Origin: CBDBCK01 sp965203345
Lineage (GTDB): Bacteria > Chloroflexota > Dehalococcoidia > Lucifugimonadales > Lucifugimonadaceae
Length of the DNA stretch: 64,000 nt
Direction of reading: 5' to 3'
NCBI GenBank assembly: GCA_965203345.1
Contig: CBDBCK010000027.1
Coordinates: 1-64,000, forward strand
Below the pieces are notes generated by a model, which saw nothing but the letters and a program-made list of their open reading frames with translations, made no database searches and had not been told where the DNA came from. The stretch's first letter is position 1, and each line of letters begins with the position of its first letter. A program made the translations under genes and the position numbers. Of the stretch, positions 17,095-25,877 are shown piece by piece.

Positions 17095-17200
17095 AGTGTC
17101 AGCTCTTTCATCCAAAAGTAAAAAACGATATTCCCACCGTCGCACTATGTTGACATCCGCGCCCCTTCCACATTGCCTTATTCGCCTCTGTTTGAACCTC
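17095..17200 (+). repeat. Dispersed repeat R, copy R2
   Basis: GTGTCAGCTCTTTCATCCAA, AAGTAAAAAACGATATTCCC and GCACTATGTTGACATCCGCG match R1 and inverted R3. It lies about 60 bp behind 23S-end copy B. No gene is seen in it. Confidence 0.6.
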
Positions 17201-17228
17201 AGCGGTACTGCAGAGGTCCTGTTTGGGT

Positions 17229-17417
17229 GATAATCAACTGGCTAATGGCTATCAGACTTGAAAGATACGGCTACTCTGAAACTACGAAGCACTTAAGACC
17301 CATTCGTTGCAACTGGTAATCAGAAACGGATACTACGAATACTACAACCCTAGAAGCAGCGAACCTTGCGGTGGGAGTGATTTTTCTTGGACGGCTGGGC
17401 TGCCGTCCACTGGCTAG
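17229..17417 (+). pseudogene. C-terminal relic of a glucosidase-type glycoside hydrolase
   Basis: Two frames share the signal: MAIRLERYGYSETTKHLRP (from 17244), then after a shift NGYYEYYNPRSSEPCGG and SDFSWTAGLP, ending TAG 17415-17417. The EYYNP...FSWTA end is typical of (alpha/alpha)6 glucosidases of the GH63/GH15 type. A second relic of the same end lies at 19130. Confidence 0.55.
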
Positions 17418-17483
17418 GATTGTCTGTTTGATGAGAGATTACTGTATGTTTAATAGAAATTGAGGACAACAAGGAGAGAACCC

Positions 17484-17856
17484 ATGATTATACCCGGTCA
17501 ACGAGCCCATGCAATCACCATTGAGAAACACCCGGGATCGTGTCAGAGTCAAATTCAGTGGCGCTGTGATTGCTGATACCCATCAGGCTTTGGTCCTTAA
17601 GGAAGGACGACTTGCTCCAGTCTATTACATTCCACGTGAAGACGTGCGTATGTCCCATCTTCAGCGGACAGACCACACTACTCACTGTCCTTTCAAAGGC
17701 GACGCGTCCTATTTTTCTATTTCCATCAATGGTCGAACTGCTGCTAACGCAGTCTGGACGTATGAAGCCCCTTTTCAGTCCGTGGAGGCTATCAAAGGGC
17801 ACGTGAGCTTTGATAAGGGTCAAATGGACGCGATTGAGGAACTACCTACTACCTAG
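17484..17856 (+). pseudogene. DUF427 protein gene with one frameshift near the start
   Basis: ATG 17484 (behind AAGGAGAG) opens MIIPGQRAHAITIEKHPG. The rest of the DUF427 protein (DRVRVKFSGAVIADT, VYYIPREDVRM, TDHTTHCPFKGDASY, AANAVWTYEAPF) is in the next frame. Removing one G from GGG at 17534-17536 restores a continuous KHPDRVRVKFSG. So one extra base breaks an otherwise whole gene. Sequencing error is as likely as real decay. Function of the family is unknown. Confidence 0.75.
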
Positions 17857-18027
17857 GACCGTCTATGACGGCGTTCTCGTTGGTATTCGGGCGGCATAAC
17901 GGCTTTGGCTTGTGTCGGGTCAGGGTAGCTACCAGTTCTGTAGTACATAAAGGTGATTTCTTCCATTCTGGATATATAATCTTTTATAAACAGACGAATC
18001 TACATTTGCACCTAGACAATACGGTGG

Positions 18028-18318
18028 ATGGGTCGTCGGCTTAGAGGAAAGAGTATAGGAGGCATTCAAATTAGTCGCACTGATCTTCTATCTGGTCTAA
18101 GTGGCCCAATCATTGCCACTATTGTATGGATCATTCTTAGATTGACAGGGGTTATAGATTGGCCCTGGGTCTGGGTAACATCGTTACTCTGGATGACGGC
18201 AGGGTTAGGATTGATGTGGGTCTGGTTTATCGGGTTGGTTTCAAAAGAACGGATCAGTCAAACAACGAGGTGCGTCTGCCCGCCTATATTGTGTATCCTT
18301 TTGCACGTGGTCTCGTAA
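18028..18318 (+). CDS. Small membrane protein, 'RLTGVIDW' type, copy 1
   Basis: A 96-residue frame from ATG 18028. Residues about 25-75 hold two membrane segments with the motif ILRLTGVIDWPWVWVTSLLW, as in small bacterial proteins often called transmembrane Fragile-X-F proteins. The hydrophobic part ends near residue 72; the rest (CVCPPILCILLHVVS) overlaps the next copy and may be an out-of-frame tail. No clear ribosome-binding site. Function unknown. Confidence 0.5.
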   Translation: MGRRLRGKSIGGIQISRTDLLSGLSGPIIATIVWIILRLTGVIDWPWVWVTSLLWMTAGLGLMWVWFIGLVSKERISQTTRCVCPPILCILLHVVS

Positions 18319-18491
18319 ACTCGATCCTGCTTGGCATTGTGTTTGTCATCCTGAGATTGACGGGATCCATAGACTGGTCTTGGGTCTGGGTAACTGCGGC
18401 TTTCTGGATAACTGCAGCATTATGGCTGTTGGGAGGCTTCGGTTACGTGATGGGGCAGATGTTTGACTCCAAGAAGAAGAAAAGCGCTTGA
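18270..18491 (+). CDS. Small membrane protein, 'RLTGSIDW' type, copy 2
   Basis: In a different frame from copy 1, a GTG at 18270 opens a 73-residue protein with VILRLTGSIDWSWVWVTAAF and a second segment LWLLGGFGYVMGQM, ending in KKKKSA. It is a divergent tandem duplicate of copy 1. The start is uncertain, since no strong ribosome-binding site is visible and the frame is open further upstream. Confidence 0.5.
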   Translation: MRLPAYIVYPFARGLVNSILLGIVFVILRLTGSIDWSWVWVTAAFWITAALWLLGGFGYVMGQMFDSKKKKSA

Positions 18492-18578
18492 GCTGATTAG
18501 CTTTTGCCTGAGACTTGCTCTGTTTGTGTGGTAGCGAAGATAGGATCTTGAATTATCTTACTAAAAGGAGGTGCGCAA

Positions 18579-19073
18579 TTGGAAGATAGGATGGATGCAA
18601 TACTTGTCCGTATAAACCGCTTTTTATCAATAGAAGCGATAATCATCCTTTACTGGTCAATAGTATGGTTTGCGAATGGGTTAGATAAGTTTATTAATCG
18701 ACAAAGCCTGAATATATTTACGTGGTTTGGAAAAGATAGGGTAGAGCAGTTCAGCGGTTATTTCGAGAAAACTTCCCTGTCGAATGAATGGATAGGCCCG
18801 TTGCTTATATTAACGGGCGTATGGGAATTCATAGTAGGTATACCGTTCCTTGTTGCTGGCTTGTTGTATTTTGCGCGATCAGACAGGCGTTGGAATTTCA
18901 TTACATTGGGGCTATTTTTCAGTGCTGCTACGTTTGCAGTGTTTGCCTTCTTTGACGTTATTTTTGGTGATAGGGCAGAGTTTCTGGAGCACGGTACGTT
19001 TTTCGCGATTGTGATTGTATCTTGGCTTGCGATAATTTACAGCAGGGACCGAACCAAAAAAGGACAAGTCTGA
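18579..19073 (+). CDS. Four-helix membrane protein, unknown function
   Basis: A 164-residue protein starting at TTG 18579 behind a consensus AAAAGGAGG. Four membrane segments: about residues 18-35, 72-98, 107-125 and 137-156. The first loop carries WFANGLDKFINR and FGKDRVEQFSGYF. I do not recognise the family with certainty; the layout is reminiscent of DoxX-like proteins. It stands alone in the cassette zone. Confidence 0.65.
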   Translation: MEDRMDAILVRINRFLSIEAIIILYWSIVWFANGLDKFINRQSLNIFTWFGKDRVEQFSGYFEKTSLSNEWIGPLLILTGVWEFIVGIPFLVAGLLYFARSDRRWNFITLGLFFSAATFAVFAFFDVIFGDRAEFLEHGTFFAIVIVSWLAIIYSRDRTKKGQV

Positions 19074-19129
19074 GTCTGTCTACTTTTTGTAGCGTTATAG
19101 CGATCGCTGTGGCTTTGTCCTGGATGAAA

Positions 19130-19286
19130 GCACGGATATCTTGAAATTACGGAACGCTTAGAAGCCGTTCACTACGGTTATCACCCCAAAACGGGTTTTA
19201 TGAATACTATGACTCTTATAGACGGCAAGCTATATAGTGGTGGCAATTTCTCTTGGATGGCTGCTCCCGCTATCTACTAATTGGGT
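19130..19286 (+). pseudogene. Second C-terminal relic of a glucosidase-type glycoside hydrolase
   Basis: The frames PKNGFYEYYDSYRR and YSGGNFSWMAAPAIY lie one base apart and together match the EYYxP...FSWTA end of the relic at 17229. Upstream codons are also broken. It is a decayed duplicate. Confidence 0.45.
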
Positions 19287-19341
19287 CTTTAGAGCTTGCC
19301 TAAGTAATCCTCCACTTCTTGATATTTGGGGACGCGGATAT

Positions 19342-20460
19342 CTAGCGTGTCGTGTTCTGTGTCTCTTGTTGACGGAAGATAACCTTCCTTACAGCATCAT
19401 CTCCCTCCCGTACCCTTCCCCTGCCGTCTCTGTTGCTGGTAGTGAAATAAAGAACGTTGTCGTTTAGTATCGTTGTGCGGATTCTCCCGAACTCTTCTTT
19501 GAAGTGCTCTTGCAAAGCGGTTACACGTTCGCCTTGTAATGTCGCTTCGTATAGAGTCTCTCCCCTCAATCCTCCGAAAAACAGACTGTCTCCTCGTATC
19601 GTTGCTCCTGCCGGTGCCCAGGTGGTGCTTGCTCCTGAATGAAGCGCTGGCGGTATGGTGTCTGGGAGGGCGGTGTCTCCCTGACTATCAGGCCAACCGT
19701 AGTTTCCTCCCCTTCTTATCAGATTTACCTCGTCAAAGCCTGATCGTATCCCAGATCGGCCGTGTTCAGTGCTCCACAAATTACCATTTTTGTCCCATGC
19801 AATCCCTTGCGGATTGCGGTGCCCATATGAATATACCGCGTTTGAGAATGGGTTATCTTCCGGGATCTCTCCGTTTTCATTCACTCGGAGTATCTTCCCC
19901 GCGAGCGATGTGACGTCTTGTGCGAGGCGTGGGTTAGTGGCGTCTCCGGTAGTTACGTATAGGAGGCCGTCGGGGCCAAACGCTACCCTTCCACCGTCGT
20001 GAAAACGCGCCCCTGGTATATCGTCTATGATAGTGATCGGCTCGGTGAACTGATCATTGGTGAAGGTGTATCGTTCCACCTTGTTCTTTGTTGTTCGGTC
20101 ATTCAGTGTCCTGTAGGTATAATAGACGTATACCCATCTGTTATCCTCAAACTCCGGGTGCAGGGTCATGCCCAGCAGCCCCCCTTCTCCTCCACCTCTG
20201 ACTTCTGTACGCCATACTGTTTTCTTTGTATCTTCTGAAATGAGAACGACGTCTCCGGTTCTTTCTGTTATCAGTAGTGTCCCGTTTTTTAGAAATATCA
20301 CTTCCCATGGAATATTTAGATCATTTGCAACCACTTCAATGGTTATCTCTTGCACAGAGATTGGTGTGATAGGTTCCACACTGTCCCTTGTACAGAAAAG
20401 CGATAGTGCGGCGAGTATTGAAAAGGCGATGGGCGTACTGAGTGAAAAGAGCTTTTTCAT
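19342..20460 (-). CDS. PQQ-type sugar dehydrogenase (GSDH / sorbosone dehydrogenase fold)
   Basis: A 372-residue exported protein: signal peptide MKKLFSLSTPIAFSILAALS, with a Cys at 23 that could be an atypical lipobox. A six-bladed propeller follows, with family motifs LNIPWEVIFLKNGTLLITER, GGEGGLLGMTLHPEF, HDGGRVAFGPDGLLYVTTGD, GHRNPQGIAWD, STEHGRSG and NYGWPDSQGD. The family oxidises aldoses outside the cytoplasmic membrane with PQQ. Whether this host makes PQQ is not visible here. Confidence 0.9.
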   Translation of the reverse strand: MKKLFSLSTPIAFSILAALSLFCTRDSVEPITPISVQEITIEVVANDLNIPWEVIFLKNGTLLITERTGDVVLISEDTKKTVWRTEVRGGGEGGLLGMTLHPEFEDNRWVYVYYTYRTLNDRTTKNKVERYTFTNDQFTEPITIIDDIPGARFHDGGRVAFGPDGLLYVTTGDATNPRLAQDVTSLAGKILRVNENGEIPEDNPFSNAVYSYGHRNPQGIAWDKNGNLWSTEHGRSGIRSGFDEVNLIRRGGNYGWPDSQGDTALPDTIPPALHSGASTTWAPAGATIRGDSLFFGGLRGETLYEATLQGERVTALQEHFKEEFGRIRTTILNDNVLYFTTSNRDGRGRVREGDDAVRKVIFRQQETQNTTR

Positions 20461-20617
20461 AGTTAATATTATACTTACTTGATGAAAATGGCACTTCTGT
20501 GTGTGACGTGTGGCATAAAAAGGCTTACTACAATGAAGCAGAGGACAAAGCGTGTAAAAGGCCTGCTAAGTGAAAGACAGTCCAGAGGTGTGGAGCATTT
20601 GGTGAGCCGATACCGAA

Positions 20618-20694
20618 ACTTACAATTTTTAGTAATTTGGCTTGGGTGATGAGGCTTACTAAGGCCCGTCGCTGTTTTGAATTCTTGTGATAGA
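20618..20694 (+). repeat. Dispersed repeat R, copy R4 (right part)
   Basis: TTTTAGTAATTTGGCTTGGG, TGATGAGGCTTACTAAGGCC and CGTCGCTGTTTTGAATTCTT match the inverted sequence at 46197-46273 with about six differences. It ends just before the ribosome-binding site of the OpgC-like gene. Confidence 0.65.
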
Positions 20695-20704
20695 GGAGGG
20701 TAGT

Positions 20705-22090
20705 GTGAGCCAAGATTCACCCCGTTCTTATATGGACGGTAAGAGGGATTTACGGCTGGACTTTCTGCGCGGCTATGCTCTGTTCGCCATGACACTGACG
20801 CACTTGGGCTTGGCGTCTCCGCTGATAGTCATAGCTGGAGGGTCACGCTTCCTCTTCAACGCTGCCGAAGTTTTCTTCTTTATTGCTGGGTTGACTATAG
20901 GCTACATCGCTCTTGGTCGTCCGTTGAGTAAGCAAGTTGAGTCTCGCTTTAGCAGGGTTTGGCTTATATACAGGTACGTGCTGCTTTTAAGCTTTGGGCT
21001 GACTGTGTTGTTTGAAGCGGGTATGTTTGCTGAATTGACGCGAGGTCAAAGCTTCCTATGGATCGTGGAGATAGTCACTATGAGGGAATCCGTCTATGGT
21101 ACGGATGTTCTCATTGCGTACGTCTTTTACGTGGCGTTTGCGCCGCTTGTTCTATGGGCTATGAACAGGGGCAGGACTAGAGCCATATTGATCACGCTGA
21201 CCATAGTCTATGTTGTCAGTGTGATTGCACCAGCCGATACCGCCCTGGGTTTTGCTTCCTTCCGCCACCTCGGAGCGAATAGCCCTATATTCTTTGGGGC
21301 GCTTGTGTTAGGATACCATCGGCACGAACTGTACGCGTGGTGGAATCAGTTCCGTTGGCGTAGGGTTGTAGATGCCGTGGTAATCGTAGCAGGCATTGGC
21401 TTGCTTGTCGCCTTCTTGACGGATTATGGCGGCAACGAAGCGATTGAAAGCTTCTTTGGAAATTTCCATATACGGAACCTCCGGTTGCCTCCTCAGAATC
21501 TGTTGGTCGTCTTTATATATTTGCGTATTCTGTGGCTTATGACAACTCATCTCTGGAAAGCTTTGAAGTTCCTGTTCGGGTGGTTTGCTCTTCCTTTGGG
21601 TAGGGACAGCCTGTTCACTTACTGCATGCACATAACATTAATAGCGGTATTCTATCTGTTTGATCTTGGGATCAGTGATGAAAGCCACTTCCTGCTTCGC
21701 TTTCTCGGTGAGTTTATAGTTGTGGGTGCATTGCTTGGGAGCGTGTTACTTCGTAGAGGCATAGTACGTTTTCTTTACAGGAGGGAATGGCTGGAGAGAA
21801 CAAACCGACGCTTGGTTAACGCATTTCTGAGCGTCTCTCTTGTAGGTATTTTCGTATTGATACTTACTTCTGCTCAACCAGGATGGGCTCTTGAAGAGTT
21901 TAACGATTGTCCGATTGGTGAAGACGAGGAGCATGAAGATGAAGAGTACGAAGACGAAGAGTACGAAGACGAGGAGCACGAGACGAGGAGTACGACGACG
22001 AGGAGTACGACGACGAGTACGACGAGGAGCACGAAGATGAAGAGTACGAAGACGAGGAGTGTGAATTTGAAGATAATGAGGAATAATTAA
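20705..22090 (+). CDS. OpgC-like membrane acyltransferase with a frameshifted acidic tail
   Basis: About 461 residues from GTG 20705, placed by GAGGAGG just upstream. The N-terminus DLRLDFLRGYALFAMTLTHL and about ten membrane segments identify the OpgC/acyltransferase-3 group, which modifies glucans or surface glycans. After the last membrane segment comes a cytoplasmic or external tail EDEEHEDEEYEDEEYEDEEH. At about 21980 the frame slips into TRSTTTRSTTT. One nucleotide added there would continue DEEYDDEEYDDEYDEEHEDE to ...CEFEDNEE and TAA at 22085, so the real tail is probably a long Asp/Glu/Tyr/His repeat. Confidence 0.8.
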   Translation: MSQDSPRSYMDGKRDLRLDFLRGYALFAMTLTHLGLASPLIVIAGGSRFLFNAAEVFFFIAGLTIGYIALGRPLSKQVESRFSRVWLIYRYVLLLSFGLTVLFEAGMFAELTRGQSFLWIVEIVTMRESVYGTDVLIAYVFYVAFAPLVLWAMNRGRTRAILITLTIVYVVSVIAPADTALGFASFRHLGANSPIFFGALVLGYHRHELYAWWNQFRWRRVVDAVVIVAGIGLLVAFLTDYGGNEAIESFFGNFHIRNLRLPPQNLLVVFIYLRILWLMTTHLWKALKFLFGWFALPLGRDSLFTYCMHITLIAVFYLFDLGISDESHFLLRFLGEFIVVGALLGSVLLRRGIVRFLYRREWLERTNRRLVNAFLSVSLVGIFVLILTSAQPGWALEEFNDCPIGEDEEHEDEEYEDEEYEDEEHETRSTTTRSTTTSTTRSTKMKSTKTRSVNLKIMRNN

Positions 22091-22220
22091 ACAACTGTAT
22101 ACTTCTACAGTGCAGAATGTCACGACTATGGAGGAAGAGCTTCTGTAGTCTCTTATGTATGAGATCTTCTCAGATGTACCTAAAAGGACTTTAACGAGAA
22201 AATCAATCTAATACAGGAAA

Positions 22221-22800
22221 GAATATATCAACTGATGATTCGGCTTTTATCTATCTTCTGGAACTCGGTATTGATTTCATTAGTAATGATGCCGATGTAT
22301 TCTGGATGAAAGACCCTCTCTTCTGGCTGATGCTGCACTTTGATTATGATTAGCTTATTGCTCAGGGAACCCCTGGATCAGAAAGCAAATTTCAACCATC
22401 TCACGATGACGTTTACTATTTCACTTTGTGCACTGGATTTTTCTTAGCAGATCCAACTACAGAACACGAGACTATTTCAAGGAAGTTGCCTCTTTGAGAA
22501 AAAAGTCCTCTAATAAAATTCGGGAAGCACCTGCTACTTACGGTGGCGATGTTCGCATTTATGGAGAACGCACCCTCTGCCTACACATTGCTAGATATTG
22601 ATGTTTTGCTGTCTGGAAGAAGGATATACAGTTGATAGGTAAGGTGGTATCGTACTATTTCAATCCATCGCTCAAGCACAGCAGAGTACGAGATATCACT
22701 GATTCGCTGAGAACCTTTGAGCGGAATTTACCTCAGGCAGTGGGAGAAATTCTACTTAGACTGTATGTATTTATATTGACGAAGAAGGCAGAGCATACCT
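22221..22800 (+). pseudogene. Nucleotide-diphospho-sugar transferase relic
   Basis: One frame from about 22228 reads YLLELGIDFISNDADVFWMK and DPLFWLMLHFDYD, then TAG, then LIAQGTPGSESKF and YFTLCTGFFLADPTTEH, then TGA. The SDADVxWxxDP and CTGFFxAxPT signatures belong to PF03407-type transferases. Further downstream fragments (FNPSLKHSRVRDI...) are in other frames. The gene is dead. It shows that this zone once held more surface-glycan genes. Confidence 0.6.
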
Positions 22801-22870
22801 TATAAGCTAGGCACGAAGAGACTTTGCGCGCTCCTATGGGTTGATAGCTTTATAACGATGGAGGTTCACA

Positions 22871-23647
22871 ATGACGGGAAGACTTGCAGGCGTTGTAGCC
22901 ATAATCACTGGTGGCGGTGGTGCAATAGGGAGTGCTCAAGCCAGACTTTTTGCCTCAGAAGGTGCAGCCGTGTGCATAGCTGACTTGAGTCAGGCGAAGG
23001 CGGACGCGGTTGTATCTGATATTGGTGAACGAGCAGTGTCCGTCCAGCTCAACGTAACTGAGGCGGTCGAATGGGAACGGGCAGTCTCAGATACTGAACG
23101 GGTTTTCGGCCCAGTCTCCGTGTTGTGCAATAATGCTGGAGCGAATTTCCGTGTTTCCTTTGACGGCCAGACCAAGGAGCAATGGGACACCATTATAGAT
23201 ACTGGCCTGACCGGCGCGTTCCTTGGGATAAAGGCTGTAGTCCCTTCAATGCGTCGCGCAGGTAAGGGTGTGATACTGAACGTGGGTTCTCTGGCGGCGA
23301 TACGTCCCGCGGGAGGCAGCCCCGGCTACGCGGCGCAAAAGATGGGAATGGTAGGACTTACGCGCTCAGCGGCGGCGTCTTATGCTCCAGACAACATCCG
23401 ATGCGTCATCATATCACCCGGTCACGTGGACACTCCGTTCATACGCGGCAAGGAACGGTACAGCCCCAACGATTGGTCAACAAGTATTGATAACCCTGAG
23501 AACTACAAGCGGCGACTCAAAAACACCCCGCTTGGACGGCTTGTAACCCCTGAGGATGTAGCTCAAGCGTTTTTGTTCGCTGCTTCCGATGAAGCATCAA
23601 TGATAACCGGCTCAATGATTACAGTAGACGGAGGCGCGGCTATGTGA
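22871..23647 (+). CDS. Short-chain dehydrogenase/reductase (SDR)
   Basis: A 258-residue NAD(P)-dependent oxidoreductase. Cofactor motif TGGGGAIG (18-25), NNAG, catalytic Ser in LNVGSLAAI, Tyr and Lys in YAAQK, and the C-terminal SMITGSMITVDGGAAM. These are classical SDR features with complete length. GGAGG precedes the ATG at 22871. It stands alone between two pseudogenes, so the substrate is unknown. Confidence 0.93.
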   Translation: MTGRLAGVVAIITGGGGAIGSAQARLFASEGAAVCIADLSQAKADAVVSDIGERAVSVQLNVTEAVEWERAVSDTERVFGPVSVLCNNAGANFRVSFDGQTKEQWDTIIDTGLTGAFLGIKAVVPSMRRAGKGVILNVGSLAAIRPAGGSPGYAAQKMGMVGLTRSAAASYAPDNIRCVIISPGHVDTPFIRGKERYSPNDWSTSIDNPENYKRRLKNTPLGRLVTPEDVAQAFLFAASDEASMITGSMITVDGGAAM

Positions 23648-23761
23648 TTCGCCCAACGTTGCCGGTGGCTTACGGGAGTTGAGGTTTCAATTGTAGCTAA
23701 CTAGGATAAGGGATTTATGCTTTTGTATTTTGGTACTGGAGTGTGGCAAAATATAAATACG

Positions 23762-25595
23762 ATGAAAGAGATACGCGGTGTTGCCAAAAACATTCGAGGG
23801 CTACTTGCTGGATCCAAATTCGACGTTGATTACTATCAACGGGAATATCAATGGGAAAAGAAGCAAGTCATCGATCTCATTGAAGACCTTGGTGATAAGT
23901 TTCTGGAGAGCTATCAAGAAGGAGACGAACGTGGGAGAGTCAATAGTTATAGCCACTATTTCTTAGGTTCCATTATCGTCAGCGACAGAGACAATCGAAA
24001 GTTTATCATTGATGGACAACAGCGCTTGACTACCCTAACGTTGTTATTAACCTACATTTACCGTAACCTCAACGATGAAGAGCAGAAACGAGCAATAGCA
24101 GACCTTATTTACTCTTATCAAGTCGGGGGTAAACGATCCTTTAATCTCGCTATAGAAGAGCGTACTGCCTGCATGAACGCACTTTTTACAGGAAAGCCTT
24201 TTGAGGAGCATGATCAGCTTCTTTCAGTCGTCAACCTCATAAGTCGCTATCAGGATATTGAAGATCACTTTCCGGACGAGCTTGCTAACGAAACCTTACC
24301 TTACTTTGCAGATTGGTTGACCATCAATGTCCACTTTGTTGAGATATCTGCCTCCTCAGACTCAGACGCCTATACGATATTTGAGACGATGAACGATCGT
24401 GGACTCTCACTAAGGCCTACGGATATGCTCAAAGGCTACCTGTTAGCCAATATTACAGATACCGATCGGCGCAATTCGGCCAACCAAGTCTGGCGTGAGC
24501 GTATTATCGCGTTGCAAGGAATCGGCAGAGATGAAGACTCTGGTGCTATCAAAGACTGGTTGCGAGGCCATTACGCTCAGACCATTCGTGAGCGCCGTCG
24601 CGGTGCTGAGCCTAAAGACTTTGAGTTGATTGGCACCGAATTCCACCGCTGGGTCGGAAACCATAAAGGGTTACTTGGCCTTAATAACTGCCCTGATTTT
24701 AGCCGCTTTATTGAGGAGGACTTCGCTTTTTATGGACAATGGTATGAACGCATCCGCGCAGCAGCGTTTGGTCTCACCGAGGGCTTAGAGGCGATTTATT
24801 ACAATGCCCAAAACAACTTCACGCTTCAATATCCTGCACTGTTAGCTCCTCTGGTTCCTACAGACAGTAAGGATGAGATATTACGCAAGCTGCGTATTGT
24901 CGCATCATCCTTTGATATCCTGATCACTCTCCGCGTCTGGAATGGAAGAGCTACCAGTTATGGGATATGTTTTACAGTATTTTCCAATTGAGTAATACTG
25001 AAGATTAGACGTAAATCTGTTGATGAGATGACGGAAATACTCATTAAGCATCTTGAATCTCAGTGGGAGACCTTTGATTCCAACGATAATTTCTCATTAC
25101 ACGGCCGGAATAGGCCTCAGGTTCATCGTATCTTGGCACGGATCACAGACTTTGTAGAGACTCGTTCAAACCGTCGCATCACGACTACTCTGAATATATT
25201 CAACGCGCGTATAAAAGATGGTCTATGAGATAGAACACATTTGGGCCAATCATCCCGAACATCATAAGGACGAATTCAATTACTCATACGCCTTCCATAC
25301 TTATCGCAACCGTATCGGGGGCTTGTTGCTGCTCCCCAAGAGCTTCAACGCAAGTTACGGTGATATGCCATATAGTGCTAAGAGGGAACACTATTATGGT
25401 CGGAATTTGCTCGCCGCGAGCCTACATGAGAGGGCTTATGAGCACAATCCTGGCTTTCGACGCTTCATAGAAGAGACCGGCTTGAACTTCCGGCCTCATA
25501 CTGACTTTAAAAAGGCTGACATGGATGCCCGACAAGATCTATACCGAGCACTTGCTAAACAGATATGGAATATCGAAAATCTGCGCCTGTTATAG
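23762..25595 (+). pseudogene. GmrSD-type (DUF262-DUF1524) restriction protein, inactivated
   Basis: ATG 23762 opens MKEIRGVAKNIRGLLAGSKF and the DUF262 motifs DYYQREYQW, FLGSIIV and FIIDGQQRLTTLTLLL (DGQQR nucleotide site), then FEIFETMNDRGLSLRPTDMLK-like text (AYTIFETMNDRGLSLRPTDM). An in-frame TGA at 24989-24991 is followed in the same frame by KIRRKSVDEMTEILIKHL. Near 25215 the frame shifts into YEIEHIWANHPEHH, RNRIGGLLLLPKSFNASYGD, the HNH-like DUF1524 nuclease part. One stop and one frameshift break a full gene for restriction of modified DNA. An upstream ATG-like start at 23717 is less likely. Confidence 0.8.
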
Positions 25596-25635
25596 GAAGT
25601 AGAAGCGATTCTCTCCCTAATACATGTTCTGTGTT

Positions 25636-25761
25636 GTGAAATCCATTACTGACGCTCAACATCTCCCTTGCTACTTGTACCGTACGACAAATTCCCAAGA
25701 ACAGGTAAATTGGATATTATCTAGTGGTGACTTTTCTGCTAGATTTCATATTGGGATTTGA
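25636..25761 (+). other. Uncertain 41-residue frame in an otherwise empty 280-bp gap
   Basis: GTG 25636 opens VKSITDAQHLPCYLYRTTNS and runs through GDFSARFHIGI to TGA. There is no clear ribosome-binding site. Composition is protein-like but the family is not recognised. It may be a remnant. The remainder of 25596-25877 shows nothing else. Confidence 0.2.
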
Positions 25762-25877
25762 GTTTAATTGACGGTTGCCCATGATCAGACGTAGCTGGCA
25801 CGGCTGAGGGTTAAATTTGTCTCACCAAAAGGGGATATATCATAGGATCTAGGCTCAAGAAACAGCTATATCATTTT

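Noticed and set aside
20475..20795. Similar peptide text (TATGLSKPHHPxQITK) read from 20.6 kb and 46.2 kb
   Set aside because: It comes from the shared non-coding repeat R; neither frame has a ribosome-binding site and both end in unrelated sequence.
21919..22081. GAGGAG-type repeats taken as a microsatellite or CRISPR-like array
   Set aside because: The units are codons of an acidic tail without spacers, and they lie inside a gene.
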